Shown here one piece after another: positions 1 to 5,894 of a DNA stretch of 6,488 nucleotides (position 1 is its first letter; the number at the start of each line of letters is the position of its first letter). The DNA is from Pseudomonadota bacterium. Lineage in GTDB: Bacteria > Desulfobacterota > Desulfovibrionia > Desulfovibrionales > Desulfovibrionaceae. The DNA is taken from NCBI GenBank assembly GCA_018822065.1, contig JAHJKV010000441.1:1-6488 (forward strand), in the 5' to 3' direction. The notes beneath the pieces are model-generated. The model ran no database searches. It was not told where the DNA came from and was given only the letters and a program-made list of their open reading frames with translations. Both the position numbers and the translations under genes were made by a program.

Positions 1-1
1 C

Positions 2-184
2 TCCCTGGGCTCCCTGACCCTGGCCCTGGCCCTGCCCGTGCTCTCGCTGCTCTTCGGTGCCTGGTCCTTCGTACCCCTGGGCGCGCTGCTGACCATCATC
101 CTCTTCTGGCGTCACCGAGACAACATCACCCGCCTCTACCGGGGGGAGGAAAACTCATGGCGCAAAAAGGCCGATCCATCGTAG
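2..184 (+). CDS. plsY: Acyl-phosphate glycerol-3-phosphate acyltransferase PlsY, C-terminal end (5' partial)
   Basis: The frame starting at base 2 is open from the window edge to a TAG at 182-184 and gives 60 residues. They form a hydrophobic Leu/Ala-rich segment, then a second one (FVPLGALLTIILFW), then a basic tail RHRDNITRLYRGEENSWRKK. The combination of a last membrane helix and HRDNIxRLxxGxEN is typical of the C-terminus of PlsY, the inner-membrane enzyme that acylates glycerol-3-phosphate from acyl-phosphate in the first step of phospholipid synthesis. The catalytic first and second motifs lie outside the window. The stop is 10 nt before the ATG of the next gene, so the two are probably cotranscribed. 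The family call rests on this short tail only; another small polytopic membrane protein with a similar tail cannot be fully excluded. Confidence 0.8.
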   Translation, partial: SLGSLTLALALPVLSLLFGAWSFVPLGALLTIILFWRHRDNITRLYRGEENSWRKKADPS

Positions 185-194
185 GCTCTTGCCC

Positions 195-1187
195 ATGACC
201 TTCAAGAACTCGCCCCGCATCTACGCCACCTATTCCATCGCCGCCTCAGTGGCCACCCTGGCCCTCAAGCTTGGGGCCTGGGGCATCACCGGCTCCGTGG
301 GTCTGCTCTCCGACGCCGCTGAAGGCATGGTCAACCTCACGGCCGGCATCCTGGCCCTCACGGCCCTGAACATCGCCCTGCGCCCCGCAGACCAGGATCA
401 TTCCTACGGCCACGGCAAGGCTGAATATTTCTCCTCCGGGGCCGAGGGCATCCTGATCATCGGCGCGGCCTGCGCCATTGTCTGGGCCGCCATTGCACGC
501 TTCCTCCACCCCGCACCGCTCACCAACCTGGGCTGGGGCGTACTCATTGCCCTTGCCGCCTCGGCAGTGAACTTCTTCACGGCCACCAGCATGCTCCGAG
601 CCGCCAAGCGCTTCGACTCCATCACCCTGGAGGCCGACGCCAAACACCTGCTCACGGACGTCTGGACCTCGGCTGGCCTCGTGGTCGGCCTGTCCATCCT
701 GGTCTTCGCCCCCCCCTCCTGGTACGTGCTCGACCCGATCATCGCCATCCTCATGGCTCTGAACATCATCAAGACCGGGGTGAGCCTCTTGCGCCGCTCG
801 GCCGAAGGGCTCATGGACCGCGCCCTGCCAGAGGACGAAGTGAACGCCATCACCGAGGCCATCCGCAAACACGTCGGCCAGGAAGCTGAATTCCATGGCC
901 TGCGCACCCGAAAATCCGGTTCCCGCCGCTTCGTGGACTTCCACCTCCTCGTTCCCGGCAAGATGACCGTCAAGGCATCCCACGACATCACCGAAGCCAT
1001 CGAGGCGGAAATCTGCCGGGACCTGCCCAAATGCCTAGTGACCATTCATGTGGAGCCGCGGGAATGCGACAAAAGCTGGGATGGAGCAAAGATCGGTGGC
1101 ATCTGCTCGCGTGAGGAGTGCGTGGGGTGCGAAAAGAATGACCAGGAAGAAACTGGAGGAAACCCTGTCACTCCCGGTCTTCCGTGA
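195..1187 (+). CDS. Cation diffusion facilitator (CDF) family metal exporter with Cys-rich tail
   Basis: A 330-residue inner-membrane metal/proton antiporter of the CDF family. About six hydrophobic helices occupy residues 10-205. Helix 2 carries SDAAEGMVN, so its metal-site pattern is E43xxxN47; it is followed by the family loop HSYGHGKAEYFSS (69-81). Helix 5 carries HLLTD (H151, D155). Residues 215-290 form the usual cytoplasmic dimerisation domain, with HGLRTRKSG, VDFHLLVP and TIHVEP. Known CDFs export Zn, Fe, Mn, Co or Ni; the E/N pair differs from the HxxxD or DxxxD of well-studied zinc pumps, so I do not assign a metal. A tail of about 40 residues after HVEP holds Cys 291, 304, 309 and 312, ending in CVGC. 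I chose ATG 195 because the AGG at 183-185 is 9 nt away; the TTG at 189 is too close to it. Probably transcribed with plsY. Confidence 0.9.
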   Translation: MTFKNSPRIYATYSIAASVATLALKLGAWGITGSVGLLSDAAEGMVNLTAGILALTALNIALRPADQDHSYGHGKAEYFSSGAEGILIIGAACAIVWAAIARFLHPAPLTNLGWGVLIALAASAVNFFTATSMLRAAKRFDSITLEADAKHLLTDVWTSAGLVVGLSILVFAPPSWYVLDPIIAILMALNIIKTGVSLLRRSAEGLMDRALPEDEVNAITEAIRKHVGQEAEFHGLRTRKSGSRRFVDFHLLVPGKMTVKASHDITEAIEAEICRDLPKCLVTIHVEPRECDKSWDGAKIGGICSREECVGCEKNDQEETGGNPVTPGLP

Positions 1188-1189
1188 GC

Positions 1190-1204
1190 GACAGCAACCT
1201 GTCT
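1190..1204 (+). terminator. Small hairpin after the CDF gene
   Basis: GACAG (1190-1194) and CTGTC (1199-1203) pair perfectly around a CAAC loop, three bases after the stop of the metal exporter gene. Only TT follows before an A-run, so it is at best a weak plus-strand terminator or a 3'-end protecting stem. Confidence 0.3.
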
Positions 1205-1222
1205 TAAAAACCGCTGGGCGGG
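1205..1222 (-). terminator. Intrinsic terminator of the solute-binding protein gene
   Basis: Read on the minus strand, the bases directly after the TAA stop form CCGC-CCA-GCGG (1221-1211) followed at once by TTTTTA (1210-1205). The stem is only 4 bp, extendable by two A-T pairs past a bulged C. Its GC-rich nature, the T-run and its position at the end of a gene fit a short rho-independent terminator. On the plus strand it has no T-run. Confidence 0.5.
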
Positions 1223-2041
1223 TTACGGTTCTCGAATAAGAATAGCGCTATGCACCCGATGCACCTTCTCCATGTCCTCGTACAGGCTGGAACCGTCCGG
1301 GCGGGGAGCTTGGATGTCCTCCAGGGTCTTTTGCGCCGCGCGTATGAATTCGTCGTCCGTGTCCGGACTGAACGCGAGATACAAGTCAGGATGGGCCAGC
1401 ACCTTGACCATCTCGAAGGTGTCGGGATTCAACCCTAGTCTATCCAGAAAGAACCCAGAGGACACATCGGATTGAGCAATCATGTCCACCCTCCCCAGTT
1501 CCAGCATGAGGAACTGTTGCTCTGTCTCGGTCAGGGCGAGCAAGGTTGACTCGTCGAGTCCATACTTATTGATCAGAATTTGCACTGGTGCGCTGTCGCG
1601 AATGACCCCGATCCGATACCCTGAAAGATCGTCGCCCAGAAGAGGCAGGTGACGATCACGGCGACCGATCAGCCCAAACCGGACCGAAGCGACTGGGCCG
1701 ATCCAACGGAACAGACCCTCCCGTTCCGGGGATCGGACAGCAGAGAGCAGGATGCCGCCGGAACCGGAGGCAACTTCCTTCATACATCGTGCCCAGGGAT
1801 AAAAATGAACATTGTCCGGATCAACCGTCTTCCCGACTCGCAGCATGATCTCCTGCAGCAGATCTACGATGAATCCCTTGGCCTGTCCTGACGCATCCTG
1901 ATAGTTGAGCGGCGCGACCTCGCCAGCATAGATATGGAAATCTTCGGCCATGGCGGGACTGGCAGTCATGACTATGACGACCAGCAACAGGCTCAAAAAA
2001 ACGACATGAAGGATATTCGGTTTGCAAAAGGAGTAGTGCAT
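1223..2041 (-). CDS. Periplasmic solute-binding protein, SBP_bac_3 type, orphan
   Basis: A 272-residue exported protein. The N-terminus has a hydrophobic core (about residues 11-25), then ASPAMA|ED, so signal peptidase I probably cuts after A32. The mature part reads like the family-3 solute-binding fold: an early ligand-proximal segment (IYAGEVAPLNYQD), GFIVDLLQEIMLRVG, PWARCMKEVASG, then SGYRIGVIRDSA starting the second lobe and LGRVDMIAQSD, the usual position where the chain describes a binding site. Proteins of this kind bind amino acids or similar solutes for ABC uptake, or serve as sensor domains; the ligand cannot be read from the sequence. There is no permease or ATPase gene beside it, so it is an orphan here. 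The ATG at 2041 lacks a clear Shine-Dalgarno (AGCAAG only). The gene is visibly richer in A+T than its neighbours. Confidence 0.8.
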   Translation of the reverse strand: MHYSFCKPNILHVVFLSLLLVVIVMTASPAMAEDFHIYAGEVAPLNYQDASGQAKGFIVDLLQEIMLRVGKTVDPDNVHFYPWARCMKEVASGSGGILLSAVRSPEREGLFRWIGPVASVRFGLIGRRDRHLPLLGDDLSGYRIGVIRDSAPVQILINKYGLDESTLLALTETEQQFLMLELGRVDMIAQSDVSSGFFLDRLGLNPDTFEMVKVLAHPDLYLAFSPDTDDEFIRAAQKTLEDIQAPRPDGSSLYEDMEKVHRVHSAILIREP

Positions 2042-2076
2042 CTTGCTAATAATTTTACACTGTCATCGCAGAAAAA

Positions 2077-2104
2077 ACAATACGAGAGTAAAACACGTTA
2101 ACAA
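2077..2104 (-). promoter_or_regulatory. Possible sigma-70 promoter of the solute-binding protein gene
   Basis: On the minus strand TTGTTA (2104-2099) is followed after 16 bp by TATTGT (2082-2077), each matching 4 of 6 consensus positions. Transcription would begin about 30 nt before the ATG at 2041. This lies in the A+T-rich part of the 138-bp gap between hflX and this gene. A second pair, TTGTTT-17-TAAAAT (2080-2052), is also possible but would leave almost no leader. Confidence 0.3.
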
Positions 2105-2129
2105 AGCGCACCGCAGCAAATATCCAACA

Positions 2130-2166
2130 ACACTGTGATACTCCGGTGGTCCGGTGACGACAGTGT
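2130..2166 (-). terminator. Stem-loop downstream of hflX, possible terminator
   Basis: Thirteen bases past the hflX stop, ACACTGT (2166-2160 read on the minus strand) pairs perfectly with ACAGTGT (2136-2130). Inside the loop a second CCGG-loop-CCGG stem can form (2143-2154), and the heptamer TCCGGTG occurs twice on the plus strand (2142-2148 and 2150-2156). The minus-strand bases after the stem (TTGTTGG) are only moderately T-rich, so termination may be weak or the stem may serve to stabilise the mRNA end. Confidence 0.4.
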
Positions 2167-2179
2167 AGGAGCCAGGACC

Positions 2180-3811
2180 TCAGGAAAGGGATGCCACCCG
2201 CTCCAGCATGGCCGCCATCAGCAGGCGCAAACTTGAGCGGTCCTTGGCGGTAATGGGGATGCCATCGGGGTAGGCGTTTTGGGTGTGCTGGCGGGCCTCG
2301 TCGTCCAGGCGGTCCCATTTGTTCAGGGCCAGGATGCGGGGTAGCTCATTCAGTTCCATGTCCTCAAGAATCCGTTCCACCGCCTCCACCTGCTCGGCCA
2401 TCTCCGGATGGGAACTGTCCGCCACCAGAACCAGCACATCGGAGGCATCTAGTTCCTCCAGGGTAGCCTGAAACGCCTCCTTCAGATCCGGTGGCAGCCT
2501 GCGAATGAACCCGACCGTGTCGGCCAGGATGACCTCGCGCTCCTCGGGAAAGCGAACGCGCCTCGTGGTCGGGTCCAGGGTGGCGAAGAGCTTGTTCTCG
2601 GCCAGCACCTCGGATTGGGTCAGGGTGTTCAAAAGCGTGGACTTGCCCGCGTTGGTATAGCCCACCAACGAGATCACCGGCAGCCCGGCCTTGGCCCGGC
2701 GCTCCCGGGTCTGGCCCCGCCGCTTGCGCACTTCCTCCAGCCGCTTCTTCAGCTTGGCGATGCGATCACGCGCCCGGCGACGGTCCACCTCCAACTTGGT
2801 CTCACCCGGCCCGCGCCCTCCAATGCCGCCCATGAGCCGACTCATGGCCTTGCCCGCGCCGGTCAGCCGGGGCAGCATGTACTTGAGCTGGGCCATCTCC
2901 ACCTGGAGCTTTCCCGAACTGCTGGTAGCGTGCTGGGCAAAGATGTCCAGGATGAGTTGGGTCCGGTCCAAGACCTTGCGCTCGGTCAAACCGGTCAGGT
3001 TGCGAATCTGGGTGGGCGAGAGATCCTGGTCAAAGAGGATCACCTCCGCATCGGCCTGGAGGGCCTGCACCTCCAGCTCGGCCAGTTTGCCCTTGCCCAC
3101 GATAAATTTTGGATTGCGCTTGCGCACCCGTTGCACCAGACTGGCCATGGGCTCCAGCCCTGCGGTCTTTGCCAGCTCGGAAAGTTCCTCCAGACTGCGC
3201 TCCTGCATGCCACGGGGTTCATCCGACACCGAGATCAAAAGCGCCCGCTCTTTGCCGCCATCCGTCTTACGGGCACCGATCAGCCGCCCCAGTTCCTCTT
3301 CCAGGGCCGCCACCTGGGCATAGACATCCAGTTCCAGCCGGTCCCAGCGCACAGGGGGATAGACCTCAAAGCTCTTGTTGTCCGGATTGGGCGGCAGCAG
3401 ATGGGCCACCTGGACCCGCACCGGCCCCCCCGCCTCGTCCACGGACAGGGCCGCGATGACGTCCAGACGCAGGAAGACCATGTCCATCAGGTCCTCCTCG
3501 CTCAGTTCCTCGCTGCCGAAATGGGTATGGATGAGCCGCAGGCCCCGCAGCCGGTCAGACCCGACCCGTGCGCGCGGCAGCTCCGGGACGTAGATGGCCC
3601 GGTTGTCCCCCACCAGGACCATGTCCACCTTGCCCTGCCGGTCCACCAGCACCGCGATCTGCCGTCCCGTGTCCAGGGCGATGGAGGCCAATTCCCGCGC
3701 CTGCTCATGGGAATAGAGCTCGGTGAGCGGAAACCGGCGCTGATAGAGCCGGGCGAGCCGCTTGAGCAAACTGGCCTTGAGCCCCTGCGTATTTCCCTGA
3801 ACATTCGGCAT
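2180..3811 (-). CDS. hflX: Ribosome-associated GTPase HflX with extended N-terminus
   Basis: A 543-residue GTPase of the Obg-HflX group; characterised HflX binds the 50S subunit and splits or rescues stalled ribosomes under stress. The HflX domain is seen at FIVGKGKLAEL (236-245), FDQDLSPTQIRNL (260-272) and GGRGPGETKLE (331-341). A basic helical linker follows, then the G domain: GYTNAGKST (G1, 384-392), DTVGF (G3, 431-435), NKWD (G4, 497-500) and ITAK (G5, 520-523). Typical HflX is about 420-430 residues; here about 190 extra residues precede the core. They contain VLVDRQGKVDMVLVGD and HTHFGSEELSEED, which look like a JAB/RadC-type fold. I chose ATG 3811 because the chain from MPNVQGNTQGLKAS resembles recalled homologues; an upstream TTG (3862) would add 17 unlikely residues. 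No good Shine-Dalgarno precedes the ATG. purH is 131 nt upstream, beyond a terminator. Confidence 0.95.
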   Translation of the reverse strand: MPNVQGNTQGLKASLLKRLARLYQRRFPLTELYSHEQARELASIALDTGRQIAVLVDRQGKVDMVLVGDNRAIYVPELPRARVGSDRLRGLRLIHTHFGSEELSEEDLMDMVFLRLDVIAALSVDEAGGPVRVQVAHLLPPNPDNKSFEVYPPVRWDRLELDVYAQVAALEEELGRLIGARKTDGGKERALLISVSDEPRGMQERSLEELSELAKTAGLEPMASLVQRVRKRNPKFIVGKGKLAELEVQALQADAEVILFDQDLSPTQIRNLTGLTERKVLDRTQLILDIFAQHATSSSGKLQVEMAQLKYMLPRLTGAGKAMSRLMGGIGGRGPGETKLEVDRRRARDRIAKLKKRLEEVRKRRGQTRERRAKAGLPVISLVGYTNAGKSTLLNTLTQSEVLAENKLFATLDPTTRRVRFPEEREVILADTVGFIRRLPPDLKEAFQATLEELDASDVLVLVADSSHPEMAEQVEAVERILEDMELNELPRILALNKWDRLDDEARQHTQNAYPDGIPITAKDRSSLRLLMAAMLERVASLS

Positions 3812-3838
3812 GGACAGGATGTATAGGAAAAGGATGCC

Positions 3839-3854
3839 CTTGGCGAGAGCCAAG
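3839..3854 (-). other. Perfect hairpin in the hflX leader
   Basis: CTTGGC (3839-3844) and GCCAAG (3849-3854) pair perfectly around four bases, GAGA on the plus strand and TCTC on the minus strand. It lies 27 bases upstream of the hflX ATG, in the untranslated leader if 3811 is the start. A perfect TTGACA (minus strand, 3869-3864) lies just upstream, but no -10 box stands at the right distance. No T-run follows the stem. Its role is unknown; it could shape hflX mRNA stability or translation. Confidence 0.35.
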
Positions 3855-3889
3855 CGCCCCAACTGTCAACTCGTGTTTCCGTACAAGGA

Positions 3890-3922
3890 AAACGCCGCCC
3901 CCGGAACCCGGAAGCGGCGTTT
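3890..3922 (-). terminator. Rho-independent terminator of purH
   Basis: On the minus strand AAACGCCGC (3922-3914) pairs perfectly over 9 bp with GCGGCGTTT (3898-3890) around a 15-base loop rich in C and G. The stem runs into TTTTCCTT. It begins 20 bases after the purH stop. This is the best terminator in the window and implies that hflX has its own promoter within 3812-3889. Confidence 0.75.
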
Positions 3923-3942
3923 ACACATTGTCTCAAGATACT

Positions 3943-4542
3943 CTACGCGTCGTGCGTGGCGAGATATTCCGCGATCATGGCGTCATATTCGCTGACTAGC
4001 TTGAAGGTCTCAGCCGCCAGCTCTTTTCGGAGCGCAAGGCCCACCTTGCCATCATTTTTGCGCATCTCGTCGATGATCCGGACATAGTGCTGCGGACCGG
4101 GGACCACGAGCATGGAGTGGAAGTTTTTGGCCGTGGCCCTCAGCATGGTCGGCCCGCCGATGTCGATCTGTTCCACGGCGGCCCGGAGGTCCATACCCTT
4201 TTTCGCGGCCTCGGCGAAATTGTAAAGGTTGACCACAATCATATCAAAGGGCTTGATGCCGTGTTCGGCAAGGGTGGCCATGTGTTCAGGATTGTCCTTG
4301 TCCGCCAGGATGCCCCCGTGCACATGGGGATGCAGGGTCTTGACCCGCCCCCCCATGATCTCGGGGAATCCAGTAACTTCGGAAACGGAGATAACCGGAA
4401 GCCCGGCCTCGGCAATAGCCTTTTTGGTGCCGCCGGTCGAGACGAGTTCCACACGGCTATCCGCAAGAAATGATGCAAATTCAGTCAGATGGGATTTATC
4501 GGTAACGCTCAGAATGGCGCGCCGAATAGGCAATAGTTCCAT
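3943..4542 (-). CDS. purH: Stand-alone IMP cyclohydrolase
   Basis: A 199-residue cytoplasmic enzyme corresponding to the first half of the bifunctional PurH; it closes the ring of formyl-AICAR to give IMP, the last step of de novo purine synthesis. It has the MGS-like fold signatures AILSVTDKS (9-17), STGGTKKAIAEAG (35-47) and TGFPEIMGGRVKTLHPHVHGGIL (57-79). These are followed by VVNLYNF (103-109) and QIDIGGPTMLRATAKN (125-140). K68, Y107, D127 and K139 correspond to the known active-site residues of vertebrate PurH (K66, Y104, D125, K137). The chain ends at SEYDAMIAEYLATHDA, where bifunctional enzymes go on into the AICAR formyltransferase domain. No such domain follows, so that step must be encoded elsewhere (separate transformylase or PurP type). 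The ATG at 4542 has GAGG 6 nt upstream. The IS element ends 70 nt before it. Confidence 0.93.
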   Translation of the reverse strand: MELLPIRRAILSVTDKSHLTEFASFLADSRVELVSTGGTKKAIAEAGLPVISVSEVTGFPEIMGGRVKTLHPHVHGGILADKDNPEHMATLAEHGIKPFDMIVVNLYNFAEAAKKGMDLRAAVEQIDIGGPTMLRATAKNFHSMLVVPGPQHYVRIIDEMRKNDGKVGLALRKELAAETFKLVSEYDAMIAEYLATHDA

Positions 4543-4612
4543 TCACAACCTCACTTGTTTTGGAGGCTGTGCCAGATTTGACGGCAGGATGCAAGCATCC
4601 CCCGCTTCCGCG
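4543..4612 (-). pseudogene. Probable cut-off 3' end of the transferase gene
   Basis: The 70 bases between the IS and purH contain, on the minus strand, a frame without stops from 4611 to a TGA at 4545-4543 that touches the purH ATG: 23 codons ending in QPPKQVRL. Joined directly to the host side of the other IS end (5914), this frame is in phase with the truncated transferase gene. I therefore infer that it is the separated tail of that gene. The stretch also holds the purH ribosome binding site and a small palindrome GGATGCAAGCATCC (4587-4600). A short open frame in GC-rich DNA can occur by chance, so confidence is limited. Confidence 0.4.
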
Positions 4613-4630
4613 CAGGGCAAACGCATCTAA
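4613..4630 (+). repeat. Left terminal inverted repeat of the IS
   Basis: CAGGGCAAACGCATCTAA matches the inverted right end at 15 of 18 positions (mismatches at 7, 8 and 17). It overlaps the transposase stop codon (TAG, 4629-4627). Confidence 0.8.
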
Positions 4631-5745
4631 TTTCCAGTCAGTAATTTAACAAGGAAGTCAGTGTTCCAGCTTGCCAGTTTTCTTTTCCGCTTCATGCTCG
4701 TTTTCGTGGGTTCCTGTCTGACACAGTTGAGTGCGATGCGACGTAGCATGGCCAAGTTTTCAGCAGAGTTGTCTTTTCTGATTCGGCATAGGTCTTCGCC
4801 GAAGGTTACATCCAGTATCCAGTGAACGGAGTTTTCAATCCCCCAATGTTCACGTACCGCCTTTCCAAATTCTTTGGCATTGCCGCCAAAGCTCATGATA
4901 TAATATCTCTTTTCGAGTGAAACGGTATCGCCAATCTCGCGCACGGATTCCGCCATGCCCACGGCAGACAATTTCTTCCAGCCTTCGATTCCTTGCAAAA
5001 GATCAGCTTTCGCGATCGTGCTGTATGTCCGCGTTTCAATTCGGCCATGGCCGGAGTCGACCGTCTGATGGGTTTGAAAAATCAGGGATTTATCCTTTTG
5101 CGCCTTATTGAATAGAAATTCAACGTTTTCGAACAGTTCGGGTTGATTCTTTTTCACCGCCAAAACATACTCGGCGTCTTTCGCCAAGATGTCTTTTACG
5201 ATGCTTTTTTGGCATCCTAGGGCATCAGTTGTGACTATAGCTCCTTTTAAATGCAGCATTTCGAGAAGCTTTGGTATCGCTTTGATCTCATTTGATTTGC
5301 TATCAACTTTGGTTTGTCCCAAGATGAGGTTGTCCTCGGAGAGCCAGGCGCTGACCAAGTGCAGGGAAGCTTTCTGCGTTGCCTTATCAAAAGATCGCCG
5401 AACGGTTTTCCCATCAATGGCCACAACCTTTCCCTTGGTTTCGATTTTCATTGCCACAAGCCATTCAGTCAGAGCTTGTTGCAGATGTGCAGGGTCGATC
5501 CTGGCGAACACCCGGGCAAAGGTATCATGTGAGGGGATATCATTGGGCAGCTCGAGAAAAGTCTTGAACCAGTCTTGCCTCGCTTCAGCAAACCATTCCA
5601 CCTCCTCCCACCCTTCGCAGTTGGCGATAACGGCACAAATGGCCATCACCAATATGTCGATAAGATTATGTTTTTTTGTTCTGTCAATTCTCGGGTCTTT
5701 GATGATGGAGAGGTGCGTGATCAAGGATGTGTCGCTGCTGTGCAT
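4627..5745 (-). CDS. ISAs1-family DDE transposase
   Basis: A full-length 372-residue transposase, the normal size for the ISAs1 (H-repeat-like) family. The N-terminal ~95 residues form the family-specific associated domain (IKDPRIDRTKKHNLIDILVM; DTFARVFARIDP). The catalytic core shows the three acidic residues in their expected settings: D111 in VVAIDGKTVR, D174 in IVTTDALGCQK, and E304 in HWGIENSVHWILDVTFGED, followed by CRIRKDNSAENLAMLRRIALN. There is no frameshift or internal stop, so it may be active. The ATG at 5745 has a strong Shine-Dalgarno, AAGGAG (5759-5754), 8 nt upstream. It reads toward purH, whose ATG is 84 nt beyond the stop, with no convincing terminator between. Confidence 0.95.
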   Translation of the reverse strand: MHSSDTSLITHLSIIKDPRIDRTKKHNLIDILVMAICAVIANCEGWEEVEWFAEARQDWFKTFLELPNDIPSHDTFARVFARIDPAHLQQALTEWLVAMKIETKGKVVAIDGKTVRRSFDKATQKASLHLVSAWLSEDNLILGQTKVDSKSNEIKAIPKLLEMLHLKGAIVTTDALGCQKSIVKDILAKDAEYVLAVKKNQPELFENVEFLFNKAQKDKSLIFQTHQTVDSGHGRIETRTYSTIAKADLLQGIEGWKKLSAVGMAESVREIGDTVSLEKRYYIMSFGGNAKEFGKAVREHWGIENSVHWILDVTFGEDLCRIRKDNSAENLAMLRRIALNCVRQEPTKTSMKRKRKLASWNTDFLVKLLTGN

Positions 5746-5769
5746 GAAATGTACTCCTTTTGGGGAGCC

Positions 5770-5778
5770 AGTATACCA
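5770..5778 (-). promoter_or_regulatory. Extended -10 promoter of the transposase
   Basis: Minus-strand TGGTATACT fits an extended -10 box (TGn plus a hexamer matching TATAAT at 5 of 6). No good -35 hexamer lies 16-18 bp upstream, as is common with extended -10 promoters. Transcription would begin about 7 bases downstream, some 18 bases before the ATG, and covers the AAGGAG. Confidence 0.4.
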
Positions 5779-5894
5779 ACTATGAATATAAAATCACTAT
5801 GAAATTCATGCACTTCTATGACATATTAAAAAAATAGAAACGGGGAAACGACCATTACCCTGGTCCTATCCACAAAAAGCCGTCACAAGGCATT

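Noticed and set aside
8..41. Tandem CCTGGC repeats at the window start
   Set aside because: They simply encode the Leu-Ala-rich membrane helix of PlsY (LTLALALP).
2615..3826. Long open frame (403 codons) on the plus strand opposite hflX
   Set aside because: It mirrors hflX codon structure, is rich in His, Gln and Pro, and matches no family. GC-rich genes commonly leave such open antisense frames, and hflX itself is certain.
3811..3862. Longer HflX starting at TTG 3862
   Set aside because: The added 17 residues (MGRLALAK...) are hydrophobic and do not look like an HflX start, no Shine-Dalgarno precedes the TTG, and MPNVQGNTQGLK fits better.
4587..4600. Palindrome GGATGCAAGCATCC as an operator or terminator of purH or the IS
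   Set aside because: It has no T-run, lies in what looks like the cut-off end of a coding region, and resembles no operator I can name.
5189..5785. 198-codon plus-strand frame opposite the transposase
   Set aside because: The translation is rich in Ser and Cys with no domain pattern, and it lies fully antisense to an intact transposase with clear DDE residues.
5850..5865. GACCA-TTACCC-TGGTC hairpin in the right end of the IS
   Set aside because: A 5-bp stem without T-run or other context; such stems arise often by chance, so it is not listed as a feature.
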